Shown one piece after another: positions 1-8,153 of a DNA stretch of 64,000 nt. The DNA lies in assembly GCF_000422445.1 (NCBI RefSeq), contig NZ_AULU01000006.1, positions 62,001 through 126,000 on the forward strand, written 5' to 3'. Below the pieces are notes generated by a model. The model did no database searches. It had not been told where the DNA came from and was given only the letters and a program-made list of their open reading frames with translations. The translations under genes and the position numbers were made by a program. This DNA is from Paenibacillus assamensis DSM 18201 (GTDB lineage: Bacteria > Bacillota > Bacilli > Paenibacillales > Paenibacillaceae). Each line of letters starts with the position of its first letter. Positions within the stretch are counted from its first letter, which is position 1.

Positions 1-1
1 A

Positions 2-229
2 GTTGTAGGTCTTATGTACTCGTCAGCGAGTCGTTCATTTATCGTTGTAACAGGTGTTCTTCTGTGTAAGGAATGGCTGCTGCAATTGCGTGATAAAGCA
101 ACACTTGTTATGTTATTTGGTACATTATCAACGGCTGATGAATGGTGGATGACCTATGTGATATGTCGTTTCAGTGCATTAGTTGTACTTTATGCGGAGC
201 GGTTTGTTATGTATATGCGTCGGGAATAG
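2..229 (+). CDS. C-terminal part of an unidentified membrane protein (5' truncated by window edge)
   Basis: The reading frame is open from the window edge to a TAG stop at 229, so this is probably the end of a gene that starts upstream. What is visible contains two hydrophobic stretches and a basic tail (MYMRRE), as expected for a small integral membrane protein. Its position just before der matches the membrane-protein genes (YphA or YIEGIA type) that sit between rpsA and der in Bacillales, but I cannot assign it to either family from this fragment. An internal ATG at 14 has no convincing ribosome-binding site, which favours truncation over a complete 71-residue gene. Confidence 0.45.
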   Translation, partial: VVGLMYSSASRSFIVVTGVLLCKEWLLQLRDKATLVMLFGTLSTADEWWMTYVICRFSALVVLYAERFVMYMRRE

Positions 230-302
230 TTAGCCAATCCGTGATTTTTCTGATATGATGTTGTACGTGTATATTGTTTAGGTATATGAAGGAGTGAACT
301 GC

Positions 303-1625
303 ATGGCAAAACCCGTTGTTGCCATCGTCGGAAGGCCGAATGTCGGGAAATCGACCATTTTTAACCGTGTCATCGGCGATCGATTGGCAATTGTGGAAGA
401 CAAGCCCGGCGTTACTAGAGATCGCATTTATGGGTCGGGCGAATGGAACGGGAAGACGTTCAGCATTATTGATACAGGTGGAATCGAGATTGACGGCGTC
501 GATCATATTCTTCGTTCCATTCGTGTACAAGCAGAATTGGCGATTGAAGAAGCGGATGTTATCGTATTTATGTGTGAAGCTAAAAGCGGTGTCACACAAT
601 CGGATGAAGAAGTAGCTCAAATTCTATTCCGTTCTGGTAAACCTGTTATTTTAGCAGTTAACAAGGTAGATAACATGAAACGCATGGATGATATTTACGA
701 ATTCTATTCTCTTGGGTTCGGTGACCCTGTGCCAATATCGGGCTCTCACGGAACAGGAATCGGCGATTTGTTGGACGAAGTTGTTAAAAATCTGCCTGAT
801 CTAACTGAAGATGAGTACGAAGATGATGTCATTAAAGTAGCATTAATCGGCCGTCCGAATGTTGGTAAGTCTTCTCTAGTCAACGCTATTCTAGGTGAAG
901 ATCGAGTTATTGTGAGTGAAGTTGCTGGTACTACACGTGATGCGATTGATACACCGTTTGAAAAAGACGGTCAAAAATATGTCATTATTGATACAGCAGG
1001 TATGCGTAAGCGCGGCAAAGTATATGAGACTACAGAAAAGTATAGTGTAATGCGTTCCCTTAAAGCCATTGAACGAGCAGATGTTGTACTGGTTGTTATT
1101 AATGGTGAAGAAGGCATCATTGAGCAGGACAAGCATATCGCTGGTTATGCTCATGAAGCGGGCAAAGCAGCACTATTCGTTGTGAACAAATGGGATGCGG
1201 TTGAGAAAGATGACAAGACGATGCATCAAAATGAGCAGAGCATTCGTGATAATTTCTTGTTTATGACGTATGCACCAATTGTGTTCTTGTCAGCAAAAAC
1301 GAAGCAGCGCTTACATAAACTGCTGCCAGTTATCCAACATGTAGCGCAACAACATGCTAGACGTATTCCGACCCACTTGCTTAACGACGTGATATCTGAT
1401 GCGGTGGCTTACAACCCGCCTCCAACGGACAAAGGTCGTCGTCTGCGGATTAACTATGCCACTCAAGTGGCGGTCAAACCGCCTACGATGGTTATTTTTG
1501 TGAATGATCCAGAGCTTATGCACTTCTCATACGAGCGTTATCTGGAGAACCGCATTCGCGCTTCGTTTGACTTTGAGGGAACGCCGATGCGATTGTTCAC
1601 GCGCCGCAAATCAGACGAGAGTTAG
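303..1625 (+). CDS. der: GTPase Der (EngA), ribosome assembly factor
   Basis: Der is an essential GTPase needed for maturation of the 50S ribosomal subunit. The 440-residue product has two tandem G domains. Each has an identical P-loop GRPNVGKS (about residues 10-17 and 183-190), a DTxG switch motif (DTGG and DTAG) and an NKxD base-specificity motif (NKVD and NKWD). A C-terminal KH-like domain runs from about residue 350. The start is ATG 303, which has AAGGAG eight bases upstream; a GTG at 294 is in frame but overlaps that ribosome-binding site. Length and architecture are normal for the family. plsY follows after 12 bases, so the two are probably co-transcribed. Confidence 0.98.
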   Translation: MAKPVVAIVGRPNVGKSTIFNRVIGDRLAIVEDKPGVTRDRIYGSGEWNGKTFSIIDTGGIEIDGVDHILRSIRVQAELAIEEADVIVFMCEAKSGVTQSDEEVAQILFRSGKPVILAVNKVDNMKRMDDIYEFYSLGFGDPVPISGSHGTGIGDLLDEVVKNLPDLTEDEYEDDVIKVALIGRPNVGKSSLVNAILGEDRVIVSEVAGTTRDAIDTPFEKDGQKYVIIDTAGMRKRGKVYETTEKYSVMRSLKAIERADVVLVVINGEEGIIEQDKHIAGYAHEAGKAALFVVNKWDAVEKDDKTMHQNEQSIRDNFLFMTYAPIVFLSAKTKQRLHKLLPVIQHVAQQHARRIPTHLLNDVISDAVAYNPPPTDKGRRLRINYATQVAVKPPTMVIFVNDPELMHFSYERYLENRIRASFDFEGTPMRLFTRRKSDES

Positions 1626-1637
1626 GAGCGATCTAAG

Positions 1638-2252
1638 GTGACGTTACCCATACTTTCTATAATCGGCAGCTATTTGATTGGCTCAGTCAGTTTCAGCGTT
1701 CTGTTTGCCAAGTGGCTCCGTGGAATTGATATTCGACATCATGGCAGCGGCAACGCTGGCGCAACGAATACGCTGCGTGTTTTAGGAAAAGGTCCTGCCC
1801 TTTGCGTATTACTGCTTGATGCAGTGAAAGGTATTGCTGCTGTTTTGCTGGGCTACCTTGTATCGGATGACTCATGGGTAGCTGTAGTTTGTGGAATCGC
1901 AGCTATTGCTGGCCACAATTGGCCGATCTTTTTCCGTTTTCGTGGTGGGAAGGGAATTGCTACTACAATTGGGGTTCTCGCCATGTTGGCATTTTGGGCG
2001 GCACTATCAGCGTCTGTGTTTGCAATTTTGACCATCGTATGGAAAAGGTACGTATCCCTTGGTTCGCTAGTATTTGCATTTTTGACACCAGTGTTTATTT
2101 GGTTGTATAAATACGACAATAGTATCTTTTTAGGAAGTGTGCTGCTTTGTCTCTTTGCTTTCTACGCTCATCGCAGTAATATTGTGAAGCTGATGAAGGG
2201 CACAGAGAATCGTCTCGGTGCTAATAAGGGAGGAGAGGCACGTGTCCGTTAA
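1638..2252 (+). CDS. plsY: Glycerol-3-phosphate acyltransferase PlsY
   Basis: PlsY transfers an acyl group from acyl-phosphate to glycerol-3-phosphate, the first step of phospholipid synthesis, in the cytoplasmic membrane. The 204-residue protein is highly hydrophobic with several membrane spans. It carries the family signatures HGSGNAGATNTLR near residue 35, GHNWPIFFRFRGGKGIATT near residue 93, and an ENR motif close to the C-terminus. It starts with GTG behind a GGAG-type site and overlaps the start of gpsA by 11 bases. The pairing of plsY with gpsA puts acyltransferase and supply of its acceptor substrate in one transcript. Confidence 0.97.
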   Translation: MTLPILSIIGSYLIGSVSFSVLFAKWLRGIDIRHHGSGNAGATNTLRVLGKGPALCVLLLDAVKGIAAVLLGYLVSDDSWVAVVCGIAAIAGHNWPIFFRFRGGKGIATTIGVLAMLAFWAALSASVFAILTIVWKRYVSLGSLVFAFLTPVFIWLYKYDNSIFLGSVLLCLFAFYAHRSNIVKLMKGTENRLGANKGGEARVR

Positions 2253-3264
2253 AAAGGTTGCTGTATTTGTAGCTGGGAGTTGGGGAACCGCGTTATGCCA
2301 AGTTTTGGCTGACAATCAACATGAAGTAGTCGTCTGGACACGCAGCGAGCAGCAAGCCGTTGAAATAAATGAACGGCACACGAATCAAAAGTACTTGCCA
2401 AATGCAATGCTAAATTCAGCTATTCGGGCAACTACTTCAATTGAGGATGCGATGAATGGCGCGTATGCATGTGTAATCGTCGCTCCATCATCAGCATTGC
2501 GCAGTGTAGCAGCACAGATGAAGCAGTATTGGCAGCAGCATATGTTTATCGTTCATGCCGTCAAAGGATTTGAAACGGAGACACTTGCAAGAATGTCTGA
2601 AGTGCTAAACGACGAACTTCAATGTGGTGAAGAACGCATTGCTGTTTTATCTGGTCCTAGCCATGCGGAAGAAGTAATTAGTCAGTGTCCAACTACAGTC
2701 GTTGTCGCTTCAGCGTCACAGGAAACGGCTGCGAAGGCACAAGATTTATTTATGAATGATTCTTATTTCCGTGTCTATACGAACTCAGATGTAGTTGGGG
2801 TAGAACTGGCTGGTGCACTTAAAAATATTATAGCATTGGGAGCGGGGCTCTCAGATGGTCTAAAATTCGGTGATAATGGCAAAGCAGCACTTATTACGCG
2901 TGGCTTAGCTGAAATCGTACGTCTTGGAACAGCTATGGGGGCCAATCCATTAACGTTTGCTGGCTTAGCAGGTGTTGGTGACTTGGTTGTAACGTGTACG
3001 AGTCAGCACAGTCGCAACTGGCGTGCTGGATCTATGATCGGTCAAGGGATGCCTATTGATGAAGTGCTTCAGCAGATGGGAATGGTTGTAGAAGGTATTC
3101 GTACAACGAAGGCTGCTCATATATTGGCTGAGAAGCATCATGTACAAATGCCAATCACAGAGCAGTTGTATCGAGTATTGTTCGAACAACTGGAACCCAA
3201 AACCGCTGTTGAGAAATTGATGGGTCGTGTTCGAAAAAACGAGATTGAGGATATTTCGTTTTAA
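2242..3264 (+). CDS. gpsA: NAD(P)+-dependent glycerol-3-phosphate dehydrogenase
   Basis: GpsA reduces dihydroxyacetone phosphate to sn-glycerol-3-phosphate for phospholipid synthesis. The chosen GTG at 2242 is preceded by GGGAGGAG with 6-base spacing and gives a normal 340-residue protein; an earlier in-frame GTG at 2218 lies inside plsY. The Rossmann fold is at the N-terminus, followed by SGPSHAEE near residue 138 and the catalytic-domain segment GALKNIIALGAGLSDGL near residue 192. Oddity: the nucleotide-binding loop, usually GAGSWGTA, reads VAGSWGTA here, with Val10 replacing the first glycine. The rest of the protein is intact, so I regard it as functional. Confidence 0.96.
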   Translation: MSVKKVAVFVAGSWGTALCQVLADNQHEVVVWTRSEQQAVEINERHTNQKYLPNAMLNSAIRATTSIEDAMNGAYACVIVAPSSALRSVAAQMKQYWQQHMFIVHAVKGFETETLARMSEVLNDELQCGEERIAVLSGPSHAEEVISQCPTTVVVASASQETAAKAQDLFMNDSYFRVYTNSDVVGVELAGALKNIIALGAGLSDGLKFGDNGKAALITRGLAEIVRLGTAMGANPLTFAGLAGVGDLVVTCTSQHSRNWRAGSMIGQGMPIDEVLQQMGMVVEGIRTTKAAHILAEKHHVQMPITEQLYRVLFEQLEPKTAVEKLMGRVRKNEIEDISF

Positions 3265-3360
3265 CGGGACATGATTTCAATTGGACATGGTTACGAGCCT
3301 CACCTTCATGCTTGCTCTTTCATACACTATGAAGAGTTCAGTTGAGGAGGTACAGTTGAC

Positions 3361-3639
3361 ATGTCGAAGGGGAAAGTTCCGAAAGATGCACTCCAAGCAA
3401 TTAATAAGAAGATTAACAAGCCTATTACAGAAAATCAGATCAAAAACGTGGCAAGTACTGTAACTCCTGAAACGATGCAGAGCGAGGCTCAGCTTCGACA
3501 GCTCATTAAGCAGGTCGCTATGATGGCGAACGTGCCAGTTACGGAGTCAACGGTAAATGAAATTATTAGTACCGTGAAAAAGAGCGGGATAAATGGAGGC
3601 AGTCTAGAGTCATTAATGAAGCTGATGACGAAGAAGTAG
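3361..3639 (+). CDS. spoVIF: Stage VI sporulation protein F-like
   Basis: This 92-residue protein resembles SpoVIF (YjcC) of Bacillus, a mother-cell protein that supports late coat assembly. The evidence is family recognition: a middle segment with IKQVAMMANVPVTE, and a C-terminus that ends in SLMKLMTKK, both close to the SpoVIF pattern (a QV..MAN.P.. core and an SLM..M.KK end). The start ATG follows GGAGG at normal spacing. In Bacillus subtilis spoVIF is elsewhere; its placement after gpsA and before other small sporulation genes is the Paenibacillus-like arrangement. A strong terminator follows. Confidence 0.75.
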   Translation: MSKGKVPKDALQAINKKINKPITENQIKNVASTVTPETMQSEAQLRQLIKQVAMMANVPVTESTVNEIISTVKKSGINGGSLESLMKLMTKK

Positions 3640-3656
3640 GCGGCTGCTAATCGTTG

Positions 3657-3700
3657 AGACGGCATGTTGGTGAAATCAACCAATATGTCGTCTTTTGTTT
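3657..3700 (+). terminator. Rho-independent terminator after spoVIF
   Basis: A 15-bp stem (3657-3671 with 3679-3693, two G-U pairs) encloses a 7-base loop and runs into a T-rich stretch (TTTTGTTTC). It separates the der-plsY-gpsA-spoVIF group from the following genes, which have their own promoter. Confidence 0.8.
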
Positions 3701-3712
3701 CTTTATGACGGA

Positions 3713-3721
3713 TGTTATAAT
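3713..3721 (+). promoter_or_regulatory. Extended -10 promoter for the DUF2768-ferredoxin group
   Basis: The sequence TGTTATAAT is a perfect extended -10 box (TGnTATAAT). The -35 region is poor (TTTTGT at 17 bp), which is tolerated when the TG extension is present. It lies just after the spoVIF terminator and 33 bp before the next start codon. Confidence 0.55.
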
Positions 3722-3753
3722 AGGGTCAGTTTGGAAGAATGGGAGACGTTGGC

Positions 3754-3933
3754 ATGGATGGTTTAACGAAGATGTGGGTTTCTTTTATCGGAATTGGTCT
3801 CATGGCTTTATCAGCAATCCTCGTTGTGTTTGCCCGATCCAAGACTCGTGGATGGATTAAGGGAATATTAACATTAATTGCTTTCGTAATACTTTTGCTA
3901 GGTATGTTATACAGCTTTATTTCAATTGTATAG
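3754..3933 (+). CDS. DUF2768 family small membrane protein (YphE-like)
   Basis: A 59-residue protein made of two hydrophobic helices (about residues 8-26 and 35-57) with a short basic loop containing ARSKTRGW between them. Size, topology and position between gpsA and the yphF-like lipoprotein match YphE of B. subtilis (DUF2768). ATG 3754 is chosen because GGGAG lies eight bases upstream; the in-frame ATG at 3739 overlaps that site. The biochemical role of the family is unknown. It is probably expressed from the extended -10 promoter at 3713. Confidence 0.7.
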   Translation: MDGLTKMWVSFIGIGLMALSAILVVFARSKTRGWIKGILTLIAFVILLLGMLYSFISIV

Positions 3934-3946
3934 GGGCTCAGCGTAT

Positions 3947-4249
3947 ATGGGAGAACTCAAATTAATGGGTCGAACAAGAGAAGGACAAGCAGAAATTATT
4001 GTAGGTCGAACGTTGCTGCAGTCGGCAATCGAGCTTCAATTGGATTGGCAATATAGATGTGAACGAGGTACGTGTGCGCAGTGCCGCTGTATAATCGAGG
4101 AAGGACATCTCCAGTTGAATGAAATAACAGATGCTGAATGGGACCGTATGGATGAAGATGAACTACGATCAGGTTACCGATTAGCATGTCAGGCTAAAGT
4201 GTTAGATGCTGACACGACAGTGGCAGCGAAGTTTGCACCATATTACTAA
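3947..4249 (+). CDS. 2Fe-2S ferredoxin, plant type
   Basis: A 100-residue electron carrier. Four cysteines are placed as in plant-type ferredoxins: Cys38-x4-Cys43-x2-Cys46, then Cys81 (local sequences RCERGTCAQC and LACQ). A fifth cysteine, Cys48, is extra. The start ATG 3947 follows AGGGG with a long 11-base spacer; a TTG at 3926 would overlap the preceding gene's stop. Redox partner unknown. A second ferredoxin with a different cysteine spacing lies 700 bp downstream, with a nucleotidyltransferase-like gene between them. The acidic stretch near residues 60-72 is typical for a partner-docking surface. Confidence 0.8.
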   Translation: MGELKLMGRTREGQAEIIVGRTLLQSAIELQLDWQYRCERGTCAQCRCIIEEGHLQLNEITDAEWDRMDEDELRSGYRLACQAKVLDADTTVAAKFAPYY

Positions 4250-4271
4250 TGAAATTGTGATGGGGTTTACT

Positions 4272-4895
4272 ATGCATCAACAAATGAGAGAAACGATGGC
4301 TCATGCGATTGAATGGCTTGCAAGTCAGTCGCATGATTCTTCGAAATGGATGATAGGTGGAAGTTGCAGCCTGTTGTTACAAGGAGTGGAGCTACTAGCT
4401 CCGCCAAATGATATTGATGTGTTCGCTGATCAATGTGATGCACAGCTGCTTCATCAATTATGGCGGAGCAAATCTACGGATGACGCGGTTTGGAATGAGA
4501 CAGAAATGTATCGTTCATTGCTAAGTCATTATGAAATAAATAGTTGTTCTGTAGAGCTTGTTGGACAATTCCATGTAAGGAACGAATGGTGTAGTTACCA
4601 GATGGAAGTTAGTGAGGGTTTGTGGAACTATGCTCCATCGGTGACTGTTGGGGAACATTCCATCATATTGACACCACTCATACATGAACTTCTTTTTAAT
4701 ATGCTGAGGGGAAGAGTAGAGCGTGTAGATGCCATTGCAGCGGCAATTCAATGCAATCCCCAGCAGCATAGAGAGGTATTGTCTTATGTATTATCTAAAT
4801 GTGAGCCATCCTCTAGTGCATATGTAAATATTCGACGTATATTGCCTGAATTATGCCTAGATGCGTATGAGAATAGCGCGCACAGCAAGGATTAA
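4272..4895 (+). CDS. Nucleotidyltransferase-fold protein, function unknown
   Basis: The 207-residue protein shows the beginning of a Pol-beta/MNT-type nucleotidyltransferase fold: MIGGSCSLLLQG (residues 27-38) resembles the GG(S) loop, and NDIDVF (46-51) supplies a DxD pair. The rest matches no family I recognise. Start choice is uncertain: ATG 4272 has GGGG six bases upstream, while ATG 4260 and GTG 4257 are in frame with weaker sites, and the longer frame from 4206 overlaps the ferredoxin gene. Such proteins may transfer nucleotides, act as a toxin/antitoxin member or be degenerate. Here the neighbours are two ferredoxins, and no antitoxin-like gene is seen. Confidence 0.55.
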   Translation: MHQQMRETMAHAIEWLASQSHDSSKWMIGGSCSLLLQGVELLAPPNDIDVFADQCDAQLLHQLWRSKSTDDAVWNETEMYRSLLSHYEINSCSVELVGQFHVRNEWCSYQMEVSEGLWNYAPSVTVGEHSIILTPLIHELLFNMLRGRVERVDAIAAAIQCNPQQHREVLSYVLSKCEPSSSAYVNIRRILPELCLDAYENSAHSKD

Positions 4896-4958
4896 AGGAG
4901 TATTCTACACCGTGTTGTTGGATTAACTCTACTAGCATCCGCATAAAGGAGGTGCTGT

Positions 4959-5318
4959 ATGAGCATTAGTATTCAGTTTGAACCTGATGGCAAACAGATT
5001 GAAATTAAGCAAGGCATGACCGTTTTGGAGGCTGCGCGTAAAGCTCGTATTTCCATACGAACTCGTTGTGATGGCAAAGCGGGCTGTCTACAATGCAAAG
5101 TGTCGATTGAGGCTGATGAGGGGATGATGAACTCCCCGACTGAGGCTGAGCAGCGTAAGATGGGTTATTTTTCAACTTGTGGAGAACGATTAGCCTGTCA
5201 GACTCGTATTATTGGCTCGGCACATGGTAAAGCGGTCATTCATGTGCCAGAAGATCCTTTAAAGGCGGCAGTTCGTAAACGACTGTTGGAGCAGCAAGAG
5301 GAGGACCGCCTATGGTAG
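4959..5318 (+). CDS. 2Fe-2S ferredoxin, adrenodoxin-like spacing
   Basis: A 119-residue 2Fe-2S protein. The cluster cysteines are spaced Cys37-x5-Cys43-x2-Cys46 with the fourth at Cys80 (local sequences RCDGKAGCLQC and LACQT). This x5 spacing is the adrenodoxin/vertebrate type and differs from the x4 spacing of the ferredoxin encoded at 3947. A basic-acidic C-terminal tail (KRLLEQQEEDRLW) extends beyond the usual fold. A strong site, AAAGGAGGTG, precedes the ATG. It probably shares a transcript with the yphF-like gene 19 bases downstream. Confidence 0.82.
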   Translation: MSISIQFEPDGKQIEIKQGMTVLEAARKARISIRTRCDGKAGCLQCKVSIEADEGMMNSPTEAEQRKMGYFSTCGERLACQTRIIGSAHGKAVIHVPEDPLKAAVRKRLLEQQEEDRLW

Positions 5319-5337
5319 GTGGGGGAGGAGAATCGGA

Positions 5338-6069
5338 TTGAGTCGCACTAAATTCGTAGTCAGCTTACTTCTAGTTGTTTGTTTGCTTCTGCAGGGATGT
5401 ATGTACCCTAATGAACTGCGAAAAGAGAATCAAGCTTCTGCAAAAGATGGAATTTTGCTCGTTCAGCATGCAGTTGACGAATATCAGAAACGAAATTCAT
5501 TACTTCCGATTGTTACTGCAGACCAATCTGTGCCGAGATACGAGAAATTCAAAGTTGATTTTGAAGCTCTACTGACAAATCAAGTGCTTAGCGCAATTCC
5601 TGCGAATGCATTTGAAAATGGTGGGACTGGGGTTTATCTCATTGTTAATGAAGAGATTAAACCTACTGTTCGTTTAATGCACCTTCCGACGGCTCAGAGA
5701 GTAAATGATTTGCAGCGAGCGGTTACGATGTACATAGAGAAGCATGAAGGTCAATTGCCGAGCAAAGAACAAATTTATCCTGGATTTTTTGAAATATCGT
5801 TAGAAAAGATAGGTGCTCGCCCTGTTGATATCAGGAGTCCGTATAGCGGTGATTCACTCCCTTTTATTATGGATGAGCAAGGAAACGTATTTGCAGACTA
5901 TGCTCCAGACATCATGAAGGCTGTTGAGAAGTCGGGTAAGAAACCTGCTGACCACACAGATCAGGTTCAGGAATTGCTCGTAACGGAAGGTTTATTTGTA
6001 CCCGTTAAATCTCCTGTTTATGAATGGAGAGAGAATGCGCCTTGGCCTAAGCAAAGCGTCAGGATATGA
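5338..6069 (+). CDS. yphF: YphF-like lipoprotein upstream of spoIVA
   Basis: A 243-residue exported lipoprotein. The N-terminus has a basic start, a hydrophobic core and a lipobox LLQGC with Cys21 as the lipidated residue. No catalytic motif is recognised in the mature part. Length (YphF is about 244 residues) and position directly before spoIVA match B. subtilis YphF, whose function is unknown. It begins with TTG 5338, preceded by GGAGGAG at 7-base spacing; there is no alternative ATG before the signal peptide. The gene ends at a strong terminator. Confidence 0.75.
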   Translation: MSRTKFVVSLLLVVCLLLQGCMYPNELRKENQASAKDGILLVQHAVDEYQKRNSLLPIVTADQSVPRYEKFKVDFEALLTNQVLSAIPANAFENGGTGVYLIVNEEIKPTVRLMHLPTAQRVNDLQRAVTMYIEKHEGQLPSKEQIYPGFFEISLEKIGARPVDIRSPYSGDSLPFIMDEQGNVFADYAPDIMKAVEKSGKKPADHTDQVQELLVTEGLFVPVKSPVYEWRENAPWPKQSVRI

Positions 6070-6101
6070 TTAGAATGTGGAGCCATATCTATAGCAAGTA
6101 G

Positions 6102-6139
6102 AAGCAAGTGCAGGTAAGAGACTGCACTTGCTTTTTTTT
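6102..6139 (+). terminator. Rho-independent terminator after yphF
   Basis: A perfect 12-bp stem (6102-6113 with 6122-6133) with an 8-base loop leads into an eight-T run. It isolates the ferredoxin-lipoprotein group from spoIVA. Confidence 0.92.
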
Positions 6140-6295
6140 ATGTATAAATTTTTTAAGTAGAAATACATAATGGTTGTCATATATTTGAACAAAACACATA
6201 TACCTGTGTAGGAAGGCGTCGCTCTGCTGAAGAGCCCCTCATAGTTATTTACTAACGTTATGAGCAGCGATAGTAAAAAAAAGTGTGGATGATCG

Positions 6296-6323
6296 TCATA
6301 TTTATGACGTTCTATCATATGAT
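6296..6323 (+). promoter_or_regulatory. Sigma-E type promoter of spoIVA
   Basis: The -35 element TCATATT (6296-6302) matches the sigma-E consensus KMATATT exactly. Thirteen bases later, CATATGAT (6316-6323) matches CATACAHT at six of eight positions. spoIVA of B. subtilis is transcribed by sigma-E in the mother cell, so element, spacing and gene agree. The rest of the 435-bp gap between yphF and spoIVA shows no gene; a frame that stays open from 6365 into spoIVA lacks a ribosome-binding site and extends beyond the family N-terminus. Confidence 0.65.
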
Positions 6324-6505
6324 CTTACTAGTCCAAAGCATGTACAGGTTGCATCGCTTGCTCATTGCTGCATATGAACCGGGCGGCGAACACTAGCGAC
6401 AACGGCAACAGCTCAATTCCAGCAACGGTGCTAATTGTTTCTGAAGGGCGGAAGGCGGACGCTGCCTTCATGTCCGTCGGGAATTATTTGAGGAGGGGAT
6501 ATCAA

Positions 6506-7984
6506 TTGGAGAAAGTAGACATTTTTAAGGACATTGCCGAGCGTACCGGCGGGGATATTTACCTCGGGGTCGTTGGTGCGGTCCGCACGGGTAAATCAAC
6601 ATTTATAAAACGTTTCATGGAAACGGTCGTGCTGCCGAATATTACGAACGAATCCGATCGCATTCGTGCCGTGGATGAACTTCCACAAAGTGCGGCTGGC
6701 AAGACGATTATGACAACAGAGCCTAAGTTCGTTCCGAACAATGCGGTTCAGATTAAAGTAGCAGAGGGTCTTGACGTAAATGTAAGGTTGGTAGACTGTG
6801 TCGGCTATGCCGTTGAAGGTGCCAAAGGTTACGAGGATGAAAGTGGACCACGTATGATTAATACACCTTGGTTTGAGGATCCAATTCCTTTCCAGGAAGC
6901 AGCGGAGATAGGGACACGCAAGGTGATACAGGAACACTCAACATTAGGTGTAGTCGTAACAACAGATGGTACGATTGCCGAAATCCCACGTCGTTCTTAT
7001 GTGGAATCAGAAGAGCGGGTTATTAATGAGTTGAAGGAAGTTGGCAAGCCATTTGTGCTTATCATCAACTCTACGAAGCCGCGCAGCGAAGAGACACAGG
7101 CGCTCCGTAATGAATTACAAGCGAAGTATGATATTCCAGTGCTGGCGCTTAGTGCTGCGACGATGGGTGAAGAAGATGTTATCGGCGTATTGCGCGAAGT
7201 ATTGTACGAATTCCCGGTTCATGAGGTGAATGTGAATCTACCTAGCTGGGTAATGGTACTGAATGAACAGCACTGGCTCCGATCCAGCTATGAAAGTTCA
7301 GTTCGTGATACTGTGAAAGATATTCGTCGCTTGCGTGATGTGGACCGTATCGTACAACAATTCACCGAATATGACTTCATCGCACGTGCTGGCTTGAGCG
7401 GTATGGATATGGGGCAAGGCGTTGCGGAGATTGATTTGTATGCACCGGATGAGCTGTATGATCAAATTTTGATGGAAGTGGTTGGCGTTGAAATTCGAGG
7501 CAAAGACCATCTACTTCAATTGATGCAGCAGTTTGCGCATGCGAAGAAAGAGTTTGATCGCTTCGAAGAGGCGTTAGAAATGGTTAAAACAACGGGCTAT
7601 GGCATTGCGGCGCCTACTCTTGCAGAGATGGCACTGGATGAGCCAGAACTTATCCGTCAAGGCTCTCGCTTTGGTGTTCGCCTGAAAGCAACTGCTCCGT
7701 CGATACATATGATACGTGTCGATGTGGAATCAGAATTTGCTCCGATTATTGGTACGGAGAGACAGAGTGAAGAACTTATGCGCTATTTGATGCAGGACTT
7801 CGAGAATGATCCTACGAAGATTTGGGAGTCCGACATATTTGGTCGTTCGCTTCATTCGATTGTGCGTGAAGGCATTCAAGGCAAGATTGCGATGATGCCA
7901 GACAATGCTCGATACAAGCTGCAAGAAACGCTGGGTCGTATTATTAACGAAGGATCTGGTGGCTTGATAGCTATTATATTGTAA
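6506..7984 (+). CDS. spoIVA: Stage IV sporulation protein A, coat morphogenetic ATPase
   Basis: SpoIVA polymerises in an ATP-dependent way on the forespore surface and forms the base on which the spore coat assembles. The start is TTG 6506, preceded by AGGAGGGG with 7-base spacing. It gives exactly 492 residues, the B. subtilis length, and the characteristic N-terminus MEKVDIFKDIAERTGGD. The Walker A motif GAVRTGKST is at residues 24-32, in the TRAFAC-like GTPase fold that in this protein uses ATP. The C-terminus GGLIAIIL is the family end that targets the protein to the forespore membrane via SpoVM. A terminator-like hairpin follows. Confidence 0.98.
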   Translation: MEKVDIFKDIAERTGGDIYLGVVGAVRTGKSTFIKRFMETVVLPNITNESDRIRAVDELPQSAAGKTIMTTEPKFVPNNAVQIKVAEGLDVNVRLVDCVGYAVEGAKGYEDESGPRMINTPWFEDPIPFQEAAEIGTRKVIQEHSTLGVVVTTDGTIAEIPRRSYVESEERVINELKEVGKPFVLIINSTKPRSEETQALRNELQAKYDIPVLALSAATMGEEDVIGVLREVLYEFPVHEVNVNLPSWVMVLNEQHWLRSSYESSVRDTVKDIRRLRDVDRIVQQFTEYDFIARAGLSGMDMGQGVAEIDLYAPDELYDQILMEVVGVEIRGKDHLLQLMQQFAHAKKEFDRFEEALEMVKTTGYGIAAPTLAEMALDEPELIRQGSRFGVRLKATAPSIHMIRVDVESEFAPIIGTERQSEELMRYLMQDFENDPTKIWESDIFGRSLHSIVREGIQGKIAMMPDNARYKLQETLGRIINEGSGGLIAIIL

Positions 7985-8026
7985 TGGCGTTGTACATTTG
8001 TTTGATGTTCTAAATAAGCTAAGCAA

Positions 8027-8088
8027 CCCCCTTCAATTGGTAGACAGCTCTGTTGAGAGCTTCTCTACAATGAAGGGGGTGTTTGTTT
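8027..8088 (+). terminator. Probable terminator between spoIVA and the convergent MFS gene
   Basis: CCCCCTTCA (8027-8035) pairs with TGAAGGGGG (8071-8079), with further pairing inside (GGTAGA with TCTAC). The T tract is interrupted (TGTTTGTTT), so efficiency is uncertain. Confidence 0.6.
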
Positions 8089-8153
8089 ACCAGAGCATAA
8101 AAATATTTACTTTATGTATCTATTTCGCACGAAGGACTCGGATTGAAGTTCAC

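Noticed and set aside
6365-6505. N-terminal extension of SpoIVA by 47 codons
   Set aside because: No ribosome-binding site at the upstream start. TTG 6506 has AGGAGGGG and gives exactly the 492-residue family length.
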